DNA of 64,000 nucleotides from positions 1-64,000 of the forward strand of contig NZ_JACEHH010000003.1 in NCBI RefSeq assembly GCF_014154935.1. Reading direction: 5' to 3'. Under the pieces are notes generated by a model, which did no database searches, was not told the origin of the DNA, and saw only the letters and a program-made list of their open reading frames with translations. Source of the DNA: Stieleria mannarensis (GTDB lineage Bacteria > Planctomycetota > Planctomycetia > Pirellulales > Pirellulaceae). This document shows positions 10,301 to 25,300 of the stretch, piece after piece (within the stretch, counting starts at the first letter, position 1; each line of letters opens with the position of its first letter). The position numbers and the translations under genes are program-made.

Positions 10301-13300
10301 TCGGCGATCGAGCGGATCGTAATCATAAGTAAACGACACGGATCCGCTGGTTTCGGCAATCAAATTGTTGTTGGCGTCATACCGCATTGTTGCGTCTTCA
10401 TCAAAGCGGCTGGTGACGGAAACGGCGCGTCCCAGCGCGTCGTAGATGGTTTCCGTATCCAGGTTGCCTGCGGCGTCGAAGTACTGGACCGCATAACCGT
10501 CAGCGCGGTTGATGTATTTCCACCGATTGACAAACTTCCCCGCCGAACCGGCGGCCGGATCGTCGGTCAGTACTTCTTGTAGGATCACGCGGCCTTTTAA
10601 GTCATAGTCGCTGTTGGTTACAAACCCGTTTGCGTCGGTGGTCGAAACAATATTGCCCGCGTTGTTATATTCGTTCAGGACAGTGACGGCTTCGGGCGAA
10701 TCCGGCGTGCCGACCTGTGCGTCAATCTTGACCAATCGATTTTGCCGATCGTAGGTGAAGACGTTGGTATAGAAGTCACCGCGTACCGAACTCTCCGACG
10801 CCACCGATCCGAGTGCGGTGTAGGAGATCTTTCGTACCAATTTGTCTTCGTATCCCGGAGTGGAGATGCCGGGCTCGCCGGGGACACCGGCAGGCATATG
10901 AACTTCGGTCAGTCGATTTAGATTGTCGTAAAAATAATCGACGGTGAAATACTGACCCCGCGGATCGGTTTCGGCGACCAAGTTGCCCATGACGTCATAC
11001 TGCATCGTGTAGGTCAACGCTTCGTCTGTTTCCGCAGCCTTGGTGGACGCGATCAACAGGTTTCTCGCATCAAAGCGATTAACCGTTTTGATACCGCGAG
11101 GATCGACCGCTTCGATCGGATTACCGACCGCGTCGTATTGAGTCGTGGCGGTATTTCCAATTTCATCGGTGTGTTCAATGATTCGTCCCAAACCATCCAC
11201 AACGGTGGTGGATTCGTAACCTCTGGGGTTCGTATCAATCCGTTTGCTGCCGCCGGATTCATAGCGACTCTGTGATTCTTGCCCCAATGCATCGACGGTC
11301 AGAACGTTACGATCCAGTTTGTCATAGCGGAATTGTGTCTGGCCGAGCGTGGTTGTCAGCGTGACCAAATTGCCGAAGGCATCGTACACGGATTCCTCGC
11401 TCTCACCGATCGGATCGGTCATCAAGACCATCCGTCCCAGCAGATCGTACCGATAGGTCGTTACGTAGTCTTCGCCGCCGATCCCGACGTGTTGAACGAC
11501 GTTGCCCATCGCGTCATAGCGTTTTCGGTCAATCACCGTGTCGGTTGTTCCGATGTCACCACTGGGGTATTCCGAAGTCAGTGTGCGGCCGGCAAAGTCG
11601 ACGGTGTAACGACTGATAAATTGCTCGCCCCGCGGATCGATATATGCGATTCGGTTGCCGGCAACATCGTATTGAAACTTGTCGACGTGCTGACTCGGGC
11701 TTCCAAATTCACCCGAGGCTCGCGACGTTTCCACGGGATGGTTCATCGTGTCATAAATCGCGGTGGTCGCGTAGGCCGGTCCGCGCGGATCAATGTGACG
11801 AACTTGATTGCCGACGCCGTCGTAATCGTACTGATCAACCAGATATTGACCTGAATCGATCGATTCGCCCGCCGGACGTCGTGTTTCCAAAACCAGATTC
11901 CGCGCGTCGTATTTGATGAAGGTCGTAAAGAATTCGCCGCGACCGTCGGTGGTGGCGATCACGTTGCCGACAAAGTCGTTCTGGTTTACCGTGGTGTGGT
12001 CTTCGGTGTCCGTATGCGTCAATTGAAAATTGAGTGCGTCGTAGGTCCAAGATTGCTCGTGCGGCAATCCGTCTTGGTCCAGTGTCGGGCCGACCACCCG
12101 GATCAGGTTGCTGTTTTCATCGTAGAACAGGCGAGATTCGCGTCCGTCGGCATCGATCACGCGTTCCGTACGCCCCAAAGCATCGGGGAAGACGGTTTCA
12201 ATCTTGGTTTCGGAGAATTCATCCCCGAATCGTGTAGTAACCTCCAGGTTTCCGGCCGCATCATAGGAGTATTCGATGCGGTTGTCTTCGGCATCGATTT
12301 CCGCCGACAACAGCCCCCGCGGCGTGTATTCATAGCTGACGATTCCGCGTTCGGTGGGCGTGTTGACCCAAGGCAACTGTATCGTTTGGGTTCTTCCGGC
12401 CGCGTCGTAGTCGTAAGTGGTAACCGCAGGTGCGCCCGGTGCGTTTTCGCTGCCAGTCGGTTGAGAGATTTCCCGCAGCATCCCTCGCTCGTCATACGTC
12501 ATGGTCGACGTGTAGTAGGCACCACGAGGATCGACGACCGATGTCTGGTTTCCGGCAGCGTCATACACATAGGTGCGTACGGAACGCGGCCCGGGTGTGT
12601 TTTCGGCGCCCGTGTTCGTCGACTGACTGACGACGCGGTTTTTGGCGTCGTGGGTATATTCGACTTTAAAGAAGTCACCCCGGGGATCCGTGACGGATTC
12701 GACGTTGCCCGCATCGTCATGCGTGTACTTGGTGACAAGAACTTGGTCGCTTTCAGCGGCATCGAATGTGTTGACATGAGTTTCCATCAACCGGTGCAGG
12801 TCATCATATTTGAACTCCGTCCAATAGCGGTCACCGCGCGGGTCGACTTGGCGGACCAGGTTTCCGACTGCGTCGTATTTGTACTGTGTGACGGCGAAGA
12901 GTTCTCCCTGTTCACCGGCCTGTCGAGTTTCAAGCTTCTGATGCCCCAGCCGATCGTAGTGATAGGTTGTCATATAGCCGCGGGCGTCAATCATTTCCGT
13001 CAAGTTGCCGACCGGATCGTAGTCGCGTTTTTCAACATTACCCGCTGCATCGGTGCGTTCTTTCAGCCGGCTCAGCGAATCGTAGACTCGCGTGGTAACA
13101 ATTTCGCCGGAGGGAATTGAACCGTCGCAACTGGAGGCGCCGTTGCGAGGATCCCCCGTCGCGATCACGTTGCCCAAGGCATCGTAGGCAAAACAGGTGG
13201 TGTAACCGGCTGTCGTCGCCGCATCGGAATCGGCCGGTTCAGTGATGCCGATCAGCTGATTCAGCCCATCAAAGTACTGTGTCACCAGGTAAGTGTCGTC

Positions 13301-16300
13301 GGATTCACCGCTGCTTTCCGGCCCACGGATTTCCGTTCGGTTGCCGACGGCGTCGTATTCGTAGTAGGCGGTGAAACCCAAAGCGTCGGTTTCGCTTGTG
13401 ACACGACCGGCGGCATCATAGGTGAAGGTCGTTTTCCATTCGACGTTTCGCGGATCGGAAACCGAGGTCATGTTTCCGGCGTCGTCGTAGTCGGTAACGA
13501 TCTCGTAGGGTACCGGATTGTCGGGGGTGCCGCTTGGACCAAATTCCTTGACGAGGCGACCGACTTTGTCGTAATCGTAATTCGTTGTATAGAAGTCGCC
13601 GCGGGGGTCGGTCTGGGACATCAGATTTCCGGCGGCGTCATAGACAAACCGATCGACCAATCCATTGCGCGTCCGTGTCTCCATGTGTTTCAGATCGTCG
13701 TAGCCGAATTCAACACGCAAACCGGTGGGATCGATGTTGGTTTCGACCAAGCCCAGCGGGTTGTAATCGGTTCCCCAAATTGCTTCTTCGTCGCTACCCG
13801 GTGCAATCTTACGTTCGATTTCACGGCCCAAGAGATCGTATTTGAATTCGGTGCGGTGGTCGGCGCCGCGGTCGTCGATCAATTGAACCAGGTTTCCAAT
13901 CTGGTCATAATCGTAGCGGGTGGTGTTGCCTTCGCCGTCGACGACCTTTCGCAATCGGCCCGATTTGTCATAAGTATTGATCGTCAAATTGGAATTGGTT
14001 GAATTTTGACCGCCGAACGTGTGTTCGTAGAATTGGTATCCGACGGCATCGAAATCAAACTCTTTGATAACGCCGGTCGGGTATTCGGCCCGGAACATGC
14101 GGTTGATCGGATCGTAGAAATAGGTGCTGGTATAGTCAGCCGCGTCGGCACCGTCTTCATTGCCTCTCGGATCGACTTCGGTCAGCAGGTTGCCGACGGC
14201 GTCGTAGGTGTAGGTGGTCATGTTACCGAGCGGGTCGGTCGACGAAATCATCCGGTTCAGTCCGTCATAATCCATCTCGGACCGGAATTCCGTGTTGTCG
14301 CGATTGCCGCCGGCGCGGCCGTCGACGGTTGCGATAACGTTTCCATTGCCGTCGTAGAATAGATGAGTGATTTCATCTTCGGCGTTGGTGATTTCGATCT
14401 GTCGATCCAACGCATCGTATTCAAACTGGGTTGTAAATCCGCGACGATCGGTTCGTGTTTCGATATTGCCGTCGGGGAAATACGTGAACGACTCGGACGC
14501 GGCACCGTTGTAGGTGATGGAGTCGACGCGATTGCGGGTGTCGTAGCCGAATACCGTCGCAAACGGATCGTCGGATTCGGCGGCTTCGATCGTCTGGGTG
14601 GGATTGCCAGCCAGGTCGTGGTAGGTCCGCAAGTAATGTCCTTCGGCGTCGATCTGTAAGCCGACCGAGTCGAACACGTTGTAGAAATACTGTGTGATGC
14701 GATCTTCGGTGGCATCATTTTCTTCGACAACTCGCGTCAAACGATCCAGGTTGTCGTGTTCAAAATGGCTGACTTCGACGGTCGGACCTGTTTCGGATTC
14801 AATTCGACCGCGACCGTCCAGTGTTCGGTCAATGAACACTCCGCCGGGCAACAGATCGTCCTCGTGTCGCCGTGCAGCGTCGTAGGTGAACGTGGTTTGC
14901 CGACCAAGTTCATCGTATTGATGGATCAGCAAATTGTGTTTGTCATAGACTTCGGTGGTGTAGTATCCGCGCGGGTTCTTGATGATGCGGTAGCTGTACG
15001 ATGGATTTCTTTCGATGCTGTAGTCCGGCGTCAGCCCGGTTAAGTCGTATGCGAATTGCGACACGTAGTTCAGCTCGCCGGCATCGTCGATCCGCTCGAT
15101 CGGCCGGTTCATCACGCCGTAGGCAAAGGTCGTTTGGGTTTCATTGCGATCGGTTTGCAGAATGGGGTTGCCCTGGGCGTCGTAATCACTGGTACTGGTG
15201 TATTGAACATCCTGCAGGAAATTGGTGGTCGTCAAAACACGATTCATCGGATCGTAGGTCATTTCAACGACGTCGCCGGCCGGATCGACCGTGCGCGCCA
15301 GATTGCCTTCCAGTCCGTCGTAGTCAAAGGTCATCGTGCCGTCGGTAAAGACGGTCGTTTTCATGCGTTCCAGCGTATCGTAGGTATAGCTGGTGACGTT
15401 GCCCAAGCCGTCTTCGACCGATGATGGCAGTCCGCTGGCGGTGAACGAAAATTTCTTGACGGTGCTGGTCGGGTTGCCTTCGGGCGCATCCGGCACGGTG
15501 GTTGTCACGGTGATCGCATCGCCCACCACGTTGAGCGTGTGAATCGTTTCGCGTCCGTAGGTACCCTGAGAGATCCCTTCGGTGATGCGCACCAGTTGAT
15601 TGTTCTTGGCAAGATCGAATTCGTATTCCGTCTTGACGGCGACACCGGAATCGGGGCCGCCCGGAAAATCGGTGCGTTCGATGATGTTCCCAAAGGCGTC
15701 GTAGACAAAACAGACCACGTTGCTGAGTGCGTCGATTTCCGCGATCATCTGTCCACCCGCAGCGGAGCGATCGAATCGGCGCACGACACCAAGGTCGTCT
15801 TCGACTTTGGTTAGTTGACCGAACCCGGTGACTTCGTATTCGACTTTGTTGCCGCGGAAATCGGTGTACGTCGCACCGGCGCGGTAACCTAACGTTTCGT
15901 CATTGTTGTGATCCGGATCAATGCCGCACTTTTCAGCTTCGGGGCGATCGGGTTCGGCACGACGTTCCGGTGAAGCGACGATCTCCAGTTTGGGCGCGGA
16001 ATCATAGTTCGACGCGTCTGCAACCTTTAGAACGGCAAAGGATTGTGATGGAGACAGAGTGAATGTCTTTCCGTCGATTCGTTCACCGCCGTTAACTCGT
16101 CCGATTCCGTCGTAGGAAACCGTTTCGTTGAAATCGTCATCCAGGGGATCGTTGGCGTTGCCCCGTTTAAAGACTTGGGACGTGATCAATCCGGTCAGCG
16201 GCCTTGCATCGCGATCCGGTTCATACGGCAAAGAATCGTAATTGAACGTTCGAAACGTTTGGTCCGGATCCGTAATCTTGGTCAATTGATCGCCGCTGTA

Positions 16301-19300
16301 TTCAAACCGGGTAACCCGCCCGGCCGGATCGGTAATCGATGTCACTTGATCGCCCGAATAGCCGAACATCGTCACCAGTCCGACGGGATCGGTAACGGAG
16401 GTCAAACGTCCGTCTCGGTGAGTGAACCGGGTTTCGTTTCCATGGCGATCGCGGACCACGGACAAACGGTTGTCCGCGTCGAATTGATAGACCGTTCCGT
16501 CCAGCATCCGCCGTGTAAAGCGACCGTTGGCGTCCTGTTTCAGTTCGGAGTAGTCCAGTGCCAACGGTGTGTAGGCCTGTCCAAACTCTTCAGGCGCCAG
16601 GAAGATTTGTTCGGTTCCGTTGCCGTCGACCAGCAACACTCCGCCGTCACCTTCGAACAATTCCAAATAGCCTTCCAATCCCCAACCCGCTCCGAATGCG
16701 CCTTTGCGGGAGTTGACGACGGCCAGCGGTTCGGTTTGGGTTTGAACACGCTCGGGAACCAGACGTCCGCCCTGCTCCCGCACGATTTGGTAATCCATCG
16801 ACAGTGTGTACAGTCCGCTGGCAGCTTCACTGAGGTCGAACGGGATTCCGAGCCCATACTGCGAATCGCCTTCGACCTTACTGGGCAGTTTGGTAAAGAA
16901 CGTATTTTCGGACAGTCCCGCATCGCGCAATTGTTCCAATACTTCGTCGTTCGGTTTTGAGTCGGCTTGGAAAACAGCATCAGCGTTCCGTGCGGACAAC
17001 GAAACGGCAATTCGCGGATCGCCTGTTTTGTCAATCTTATCGGCTTGCGGTATCGCAAAATAATGGATCAATCGAGTTTCGGCGCGCAACGAATCGTAAT
17101 GGAGATTCAGACCACGGATTTGACCCTGCGATTGATAGGTAACCAGTGAATGCGTTTCGTGGAACGCGCCGGTTTGAATTTCTGCGGACGATTGGATTCC
17201 GGTTTCGACATCGGCCGCTTGATTCGGAAAACTTTGCAGACTCGGGGTCTGGTTGTACGGCGTCGGCGAAAGGCCGATCAAATTGCCTTTGAGTGTCGGT
17301 TGAATGCTGATGCCGCGCGGTCCGCGATCGGTCCCCAGCGGTGCGTAAAGGTTTGGAGGTCCGTTACCGAAGGGATCGATCGGCGGAACGCCATAGCCGA
17401 CCGACGGTCGTTCGCCCGGTTCGTTGTCGGCAAAGAATCGGTAATCAGCGGCGATGCCGACTTGGGGCGAGACTGCATCAATGGGAACGGTCGACAGAGG
17501 CCCGCGCAGAATCGTCGATAGTTCCGCAATCGAATTTTCCGGCGGTTCGCCGTTGGGATATTGGCCCCACGGTTCCAAAACGCCGCGTTCGGAATACTCT
17601 TCGATCAGTGAAATTGCCGAAGCCGTGTCGTACCCGAACACGGTGTTTTTGGCAGTGAACGATGCCAACGCGATACCCGTGGCTGCGGACACGGCAACGT
17701 TGTCGGGGAAACCGGCTTCGATCGTTCGTGTTGCCGCAACCAACCGAGGCTCATCGACCAAGCTGTCAAAGTCGCCGGTCGGTTTTCGAATGATCCCGAT
17801 GTTGCCGCCGGCGACAATCGATTCATTGATTGTCGAACGAGATACCGGGACACCGTTGATCCACTGTTCGAACAATGGGTTGTAGGCATCAAACACTCCC
17901 AGGCTGGGATCACTCATCGGATCGCCCGAAGTGAATTTTTTGAACCCCGTGATTAACGCGTAGGAGGGGTGTTCTTTGCCAATCGCGTCTTTGAACAGAT
18001 TGGCCGGTACAAATTCCACGCTCTGCGCATTGCGGACTCCAAAGGCCTGGGTATCGCGGCCTTCGACCAATCGGGGAATTCGTCCAAACGGATTCAGGTC
18101 GACGAATTGGTAATCAAAGACTTCGGTTCCGCGTCGTAGTACTCCGAACCCTTGTCCGCTTGCTGAGCGATCGACAATCAGGAACACCCCGACTTCATCG
18201 GTTGCCGTAATGTCGTAGGGATTGGGGCCGACCTCCGTAATCGCATCGGGCAACTGTTTATCAAAGATCAAACGTCCGTCGATCGGCGGTGCCTTGCTTT
18301 GTTCCCCCGATCCGGAAACCAACTTGCGTGTGTTTGCGTCGCGAAGCGGGTTCAAATCGATGCGCAACACCTTGCCGGACCGGTTCGCCGGAGCGCTTTC
18401 AAAGATGGTTCCCGAAGGCGCCGTCACCATCAACGCACTTCCGTCGGTTTCAACAGCCAGTCCGCGCAATCCGCGGGGGACTTCCATCTCCGGCAAGTCA
18501 ATCGAATCGACAAGTTCGTGAAATGTCGGCGAGTACGGGTTGATGTCGATCACGTAAATGATCGGATGCCGAAAGTCGGACACGAACAAATAGTGACCTT
18601 GGGGATCGACAACGGCATCAAACGGTTGTGCGCCGGAGGGCAAATCGATCGGTTGAACGCCGTCCTTATTCACATCGTCAGGAACTCTCGGATCATCTTC
18701 GGTGATCAGATCGGCTTCTTGAAGCGCGACCGCATCGATGACTGCAATTTCGCCGGATCGCTGCAGCGTGACATACACGCGGGTTCCATCGGGCGAAACA
18801 ACGCTTTTGCGCGGCGCCAGACCATTGGGATCCACATCGGTGCGGCCGGCTCCCAGCGGAATCACTGCGACGACTTTCGGCACCAATTTGTCGTTGCCTT
18901 GATAAGGCTGTGTTGCAAACAAGTCATAGACGGTGACGGTATCGGCCCCGCCGGCGGGGACAAAGGCAAACCGGCCCTGCGTCACGGGGGTGACGGGATT
19001 ACTGGTAAAGATCTGGCGGCCGAATTTACCGTCCAGCGGTGCGTTGTTCGGGCGAGTCACCGTGATCGTACTCGCCCCCACCAACACGCCTTGCGGAATC
19101 GGTACCGTCAAACTTGTGGCGTCGCCGGTCAGTTCGGAACCGTCGACGGTGTAATCCAATCCGCCGACCGGAAACACATTGCCGTCGGCATCGAAGGTGT
19201 CACGGCCGCCGATTTCAAAGGTCACGAACAAGTCGGCCACGCGTGTTCCCAGCGGTCCTGCATCCGCGTAAGGACTTTGGAACAAAAAGTCCTTGCCGGT

Positions 19301-22300
19301 AAGTTTCAGCTGTGGTTCTTCGTTGTTCGAACTGCTCACAATCTCGGCCGAAGTGATCGTCGGTGCCTTCAGCGTCGCTGCGATCAATCGAGGCTTCAGC
19401 GGGAATAATCCCTGCTGGATTTCTCCCTCGCTGACGCGGACGCGATTCGTTTCCAGCAACACCAAACCTTCCGGCTGGGCTGCGTGGTATTTCATGTCAT
19501 AATCGAATTCGGCTACCACCGGCAGGAATATGTCACCGAACGGGCCGGCCGAAGCATAGAACCGTTTTTCCGGATCGCCCGCATCGGGACCGGTCGCTTG
19601 ATCAAAGCTGACCACTCCCGGGAACCGTTGTGCCGAATAGTCGTTGTATTGCTTTTCACGGATTTGAAGATCGCTTCGCAGGGCCAAGTATCCCGACAAA
19701 TCCGGTGCGGTCATCGCGTAGGCGGCTACCGGGCTGGGTTTGAAGATTGCCGACGAACCGTTGTTCCAGGTACGCGCCCCGACGCCGATGTTCGGCGGAC
19801 TGGTTGTGCGCGCGATCCCGTCGGCACCGACAACCATCGAATCGACGTAGCGCCAACTCTGTTCCACAACACCGCCTTCCAAAACGACATCGACCGGTTG
19901 CATCAGGAAAAACTCGTCGCCCGGTGAAGCCGTCGGCGGGGCGGGGATCGCCAAGCTGAGCGGCAGATCGGTCGCCACTTCGTCGCCGGTGATCGTCACC
20001 CCCGCAGCAAACTTGAATCCACCGGGAACCGAATACGGAAGATCGCCTTCCTGGACCCGCTGAACCGAAAAGTCCCTCGCAGCATCCACGGCACTGGCGG
20101 GAACGCCGACCACGACTCCGGTGCCGTCGGATACCAAGCCGCCGTCGGCACCGATCGAAACCGTACCGGTTGCCGCCGAGGCAACTAAGATGTCGATGAC
20201 CGTTGCCCGTCCGCCGTTGATGACGGTCACCCGCGTCGTGCCCTCACTGACGGCGACCAGGTTTCCTTCGGCGTCAACCGACACAACGGAAGTGTTCTCG
20301 GGAACGTAAACGGTGCCCGTGACCGAGGGTGAGATGTCGATAATCTCATCGAGCAAACGTTCACGAACGACGATCTCTCTCGCTTCGCCTGCGGTCATCG
20401 CGTAACTGGTCGGGAACACTTCAACCAATCGCTCGGCACGCGTTCCCACTTCAACCGCCAAAGCCGCCGATAGCCCGGCAGCGGTCACCGTGATGACGCC
20501 GGTTCCTGCGATGCCGGCGGTAACGAGTCCGCGGTCGGTCACCCAAGCGACGTCGCCGGCGGTGCTGCTAAACGATGCTTCGCCCGGCAACAATTCGACC
20601 ACCGAACCGTCGGGGCGGACCCCTTGGACGCTGATCAGGGCGACATCGCCGGGAGACATGAGTCGTTCGCGCGAGCCGATTTCCAATTTGACAAAGCCGG
20701 CAGCCACGGTCGACGTTGACATAGAGGTAGCGGCTGAAGAAAGAATTCCATCATGGGCGGCGACGTCAATGCTTCCGGTTTGACCGATGGATCCGGTGGA
20801 ACCCACCACCGCCAATCCACCGCCCAGGTTGCGAACATCAACTCCGGCGACGGACGAAGCCACAGCGAACAACGCATCATTCTCAGGATCAGAACTGAAC
20901 GCCGTCAAATCAAGCGGCACCGATTGCCCGTTTCGAATTTCGATCGGCAGCGCGGGTAACACGATGACGGGCGCTTGGTTGGCGATCCATCCGAATGCAC
21001 TTTCCAGTGCCGAACGATCCAGCGCGTCGACATCGCCGTCACGGTCCGCGTCGGCGGATTCCAAATAGTTCGCGTCGGTACGAATCGATCCGAACGCGGC
21101 AGTCAATAGAGTCTGGTCCAACCCGTCAACTTGTCGGTCGCCGTTCAAGTCTCCTGCGGCATACAGATTAACGGTGTACGCCGCCGACGCCGCACCTGAA
21201 ATCAACACGGAATAGGTGCCGGGATCCTGGATGCTGTAGGTGCGAACGGATCGCGAACCATTGTCCACCGAAGTGCCGGCCACCAAGTCGACGATCTCGC
21301 CCACCGCACCAACGACATCCACGCCGATCGTAATCGCACCGGTTGGACTGCTGCGTAATTCGCCTTCGGTGATGGTAAACGTGTACGTGTCCGCAGCGTT
21401 TCCCGGCGTGCCCGTGATCGGGGCGGCCAGGATTTGGCGTGTCCCGCCCAGGTGAGGCTGGATCGATGTGGTGGTGTCGACCGAACCGTCGGCGTCGTAG
21501 CTGATCGATTGGCCCAGCGTTGTATTGGGACTGATCGTCGTCAGACGCGAATCCGTGTCGTAGCCGTAAAACGTCCGGTCGCCGTTTGACGCGTCGATCG
21601 CGACTGCCAATCGTCCTTCGGCGTCATAGCGGTAAACAAGATGTTCGCCCGCCGGCCCGACCAGTTCGCTGATCCGCCCGTCGCTGTCGCGAACAATCGT
21701 CAACCGTTCCCCACTCGGTGCCACGATCCCGCTGTCGGTCACCCGTAGCGACGCGCTCCCATCGGCCGCCGTGATCCGCTCCAGGGAAAAGGTGTCCGAC
21801 ACCTTTTTGGCAGAATAGGCAAACGTTTCGCCGCTGGGGGAGGTGAGGGTGAAGACGGTGTCGCCGGCGGGGACGAGCGTTGGGCTGTAGGGCAGGCCGC
21901 TGCCCACGACGTAGTAACCCGAACCCGCTTGGCGGAGGTTGGCGCTGAAGCTTTCCAGCGTCCAATCGACTCCCGCGTCGGCTTGCCAGGCGGGTGCGAA
22001 GGTGGTGACACTGCCTGACGAGGTCACCGCAGGCGCGAAACTGAATCCGACGCGTTGGCCATCGGGCAACGTCAAGTAGATCCGCACGTCGTCGGTCATC
22101 GCCGCAAAGGCGGCATCGGAATCGTCCCCCAAGTCGAGCGACAATCGCGGATCGAGCAGCGGCAGCGTCCAATGGGTGCCGAACGCGGAATCGTCCTCTG
22201 AAATCGTCAACGAATCATGGACCCGCGTGATCGGAACGGTGATCCCGCCGAGCATCACTGACAGGTCCATCGCGGATTCAAACAGCGAGCCCGATTTATC

Positions 22301-25300
22301 GCTGGAGTTGATTTCGATGTCATGATCGAAGGTCGACGTCATTCCACCGAAATCACTGGCCGTGACTCGCAACGTGTAAAACCCATTGGAGAATTTTGCG
22401 GGATCGACTTCGACGTTCTGCGTGATGCTGGTGGTTCCCTGACCAATCAATCGCGCCGACCCGCCGCCTTTGGGAATCAATTCGATCCGATACTCGGCCA
22501 GTCCCGTGTCGGAGATGTTGACGATCAGATCCCGTGACTCGGTGAACACCGGCGGTGCCAATTGCAGCACCTCGATCACCGGAGCGGCGAAGTCACTCGG
22601 ATCGCGCACAAAGACCGGTTTGGTGATCGTCGTCGCGCGGCCTTCGGCATCGGTCACCACCGCCGTTGCATTGAATCGTCCGGGTGCGGCCGCGACGAAT
22701 GTTCCGCGTCCGAGAGCGTCCAGCGTGATTGGTGTGCCGTCGATGGACAACGTGGTGCTGGAAAGTTCGACATCGCTATCGGCGATCGGCTGGATTGTGA
22801 TCGGCTGTCCAGGCGTCGCGGGAAAACTGGGCGTCGTCAAGATTTGAACTTTGGGGCCGACCGGATCCAGGGAAGCGACGATTGTCAGCGGACGAACCGT
22901 TGACATCTCGCCATCATCCGCCGTCAATCGCACGGTAAACGTGCCGGCTTGGAAACTGGCCGCGGTCCAGCGGATGACGTCATCGGCATCTAGCGTCGCA
23001 CCGGCGGGCAAGTCGCTGGCGGCGAGTGTGATCGTGTCGCCGTCGGGATCGGTCGCAATGATCGGGATTTCAAGCAAGCTGCCGATCTGGGCGTTTCGCA
23101 ACTGGGGTGCGTCGATCACGGGGGCCCGATTCGTTTCAGACACGGTGACGGAAACGTCGACCGAGTCTTTCGCCCCGGAAGGATCCGTCACGCTGAACGG
23201 GAACGTGTAGTTGCCGGCGGAATCGAAGTCGACGTCCCAAATCACCGTCCGCCCGGCTGGATCGAATTCAAATCCGTTCGGCGCGGTGCCGTCGAAGCTG
23301 TAAATCAGCGTCTCGCCGTCGGGATCGCCAGCGGTGAGCGTGAACACCAATTGATCGCCTTCGCGGGTGAACAACCGCGGCAACGTGCTGAGCGTTGGAG
23401 CTTGATTGCTGTTGGTCACGGTCACCACGACGTCTTCGCTACGTGATCCCGCTCCGTCGCTAGCGGTGATGCGAATCCGGTAGGTGCCGGCCTGGGTTTG
23501 GCTGGGCGTCCAGCGGAACTGACCCGACTGGCCGTCAAACGTCGCACCGCCGGGTAGATGTCCGACAACGCCGCCGACGACCAGCCCCGCCTTGAAGAAC
23601 ACGGGGTCGTTGTCAGGGTCGGAGGCCGATGCGGTGAGTTGCAACGTCTGGCCTTCGGCAATCGTTTGCTGTCCGATCGGATCCAGGTTCGGACGGGCGT
23701 TGTTGTCACGGACGTTCAGCGTGATCGTCCGCGTGTCGGTCAGCTTCAGCGCGTCGTCGCCGTTGCCGCTGTCGGTGACCGTAAACGAGATCGTGTGCGT
23801 CCCGCTGTCGGCGGCCGTCGGTGTCCAGTTGAATTGGTGTCGCCCGTACACGCCGGTATCGATCAATGACGCTCCGGCCGGCAATCCGGTCGCTGTGACC
23901 GTCAACGCATCTTGATCGTCGTCGCTGACCAACAGATCGATCAAGAACTGGCTATCGACCAGCGCGACAGAATCGAAGAAAGGCGTAAAGTTCGGCGGCT
24001 CGTTCGGGCTGGTGACTTGCAACGTGAACTCGATCGTCGATTTCAAAGGCAGCGGTCCGGTGGTTTCGGTGGCCGTCACCGTGACCAAGATGTCGCCGCG
24101 ATCACCAGGCTGCGGCGCAAGCGATAACAGTCCGGTTCCGTCTCCGTTGTCAGTGAACGTCGCAAAGTCGCGCAGTTGCGTGGCGCCGCTGAACGTGACT
24201 CCAAACGCCAGCGGGGCGCCTTCGAAGTCGCTGGCGGAAATCGGAATGTCCAGCGTCTGACCAACGGCTACGGACTGCGCCGCCACATCGACGATTTGCG
24301 GCGGGAAGTTTGCGTCGGCTACGGTCAAGGACAGCGTGACCGAATCGGTCGTTGGCACACCGGTCCCATCGCCGTCGTCGCTGGCCTGGAACGTGATGTC
24401 ATATTGACCGGAATCATTAAAGTCCGGTGTCCAAGTCAATAACTGCGTGGTGTCGTCATAGCTTGCCCCGGCTGGCAATCCCGTCACGACGTAGGTCAGA
24501 TCGGGAAGGAAGCTTTCATAGTCAACGAAGAAGTCTTCCGTGTTGGCCGAGGGGGTCACTGGCGCGACGGGAAATTCAGGGTCAAACGCGGCGACTCGCA
24601 ACTGGAACGACTGGCCTTCAAAAATTTCAACGGGATCCATCGCGGGGAATCGAACCGGACCGTTCAGATTGTTGACCGTCAGTACGGTTTGCGTTGGGGC
24701 CAGGACGGTACCATCATCCACATACAGGTTCAGCTCATAAACGCCGTGTTGATCAAATCCCGGCGTCCATTCAAAGATCCCGGTGTTGGGATCCAAAAAC
24801 GCCCCGGGCGGCAAGTTGGGCGAGAGGTATCGCAGATCGTCCCCATCGGCGTCATCAGCGAACACGGTGAACGTGATCTCGTCGCCCTCATTGATCGTCC
24901 GCGGCGCAACCGGTGCCACCGTCGGCGCGACGTTGTTGTTGGCGATGACGACTTGAAACGACACACTGGTTTCGACGAATCCATCGCTGGTGATCAAGGT
25001 CACGTTGTCATAGACACCCGCTTGATCACCACCGGGTCGCCATCGCAGGGCCTGGCCAAACGGATCGAACACCGCCCCGGGGGGTAAATTGTCGGCAAAG
25101 TAGAACAGGTCATCACCGTCGGGATCAAATCCGCTGACGGGGACTTCGATCAAGTCGCCTTCGGTGGCAAAGACGTCTTCGATCGGTGCGATGACGGGCG
25201 GACGGTTGGCGCCGCTGACGTCGACGATCCAGGTCTGGCGTTTGTAGGCACCGCGCGCGTCGTAGGCTCGCAATTCGAACTCGGCTTTCGGCGCTGCGTC

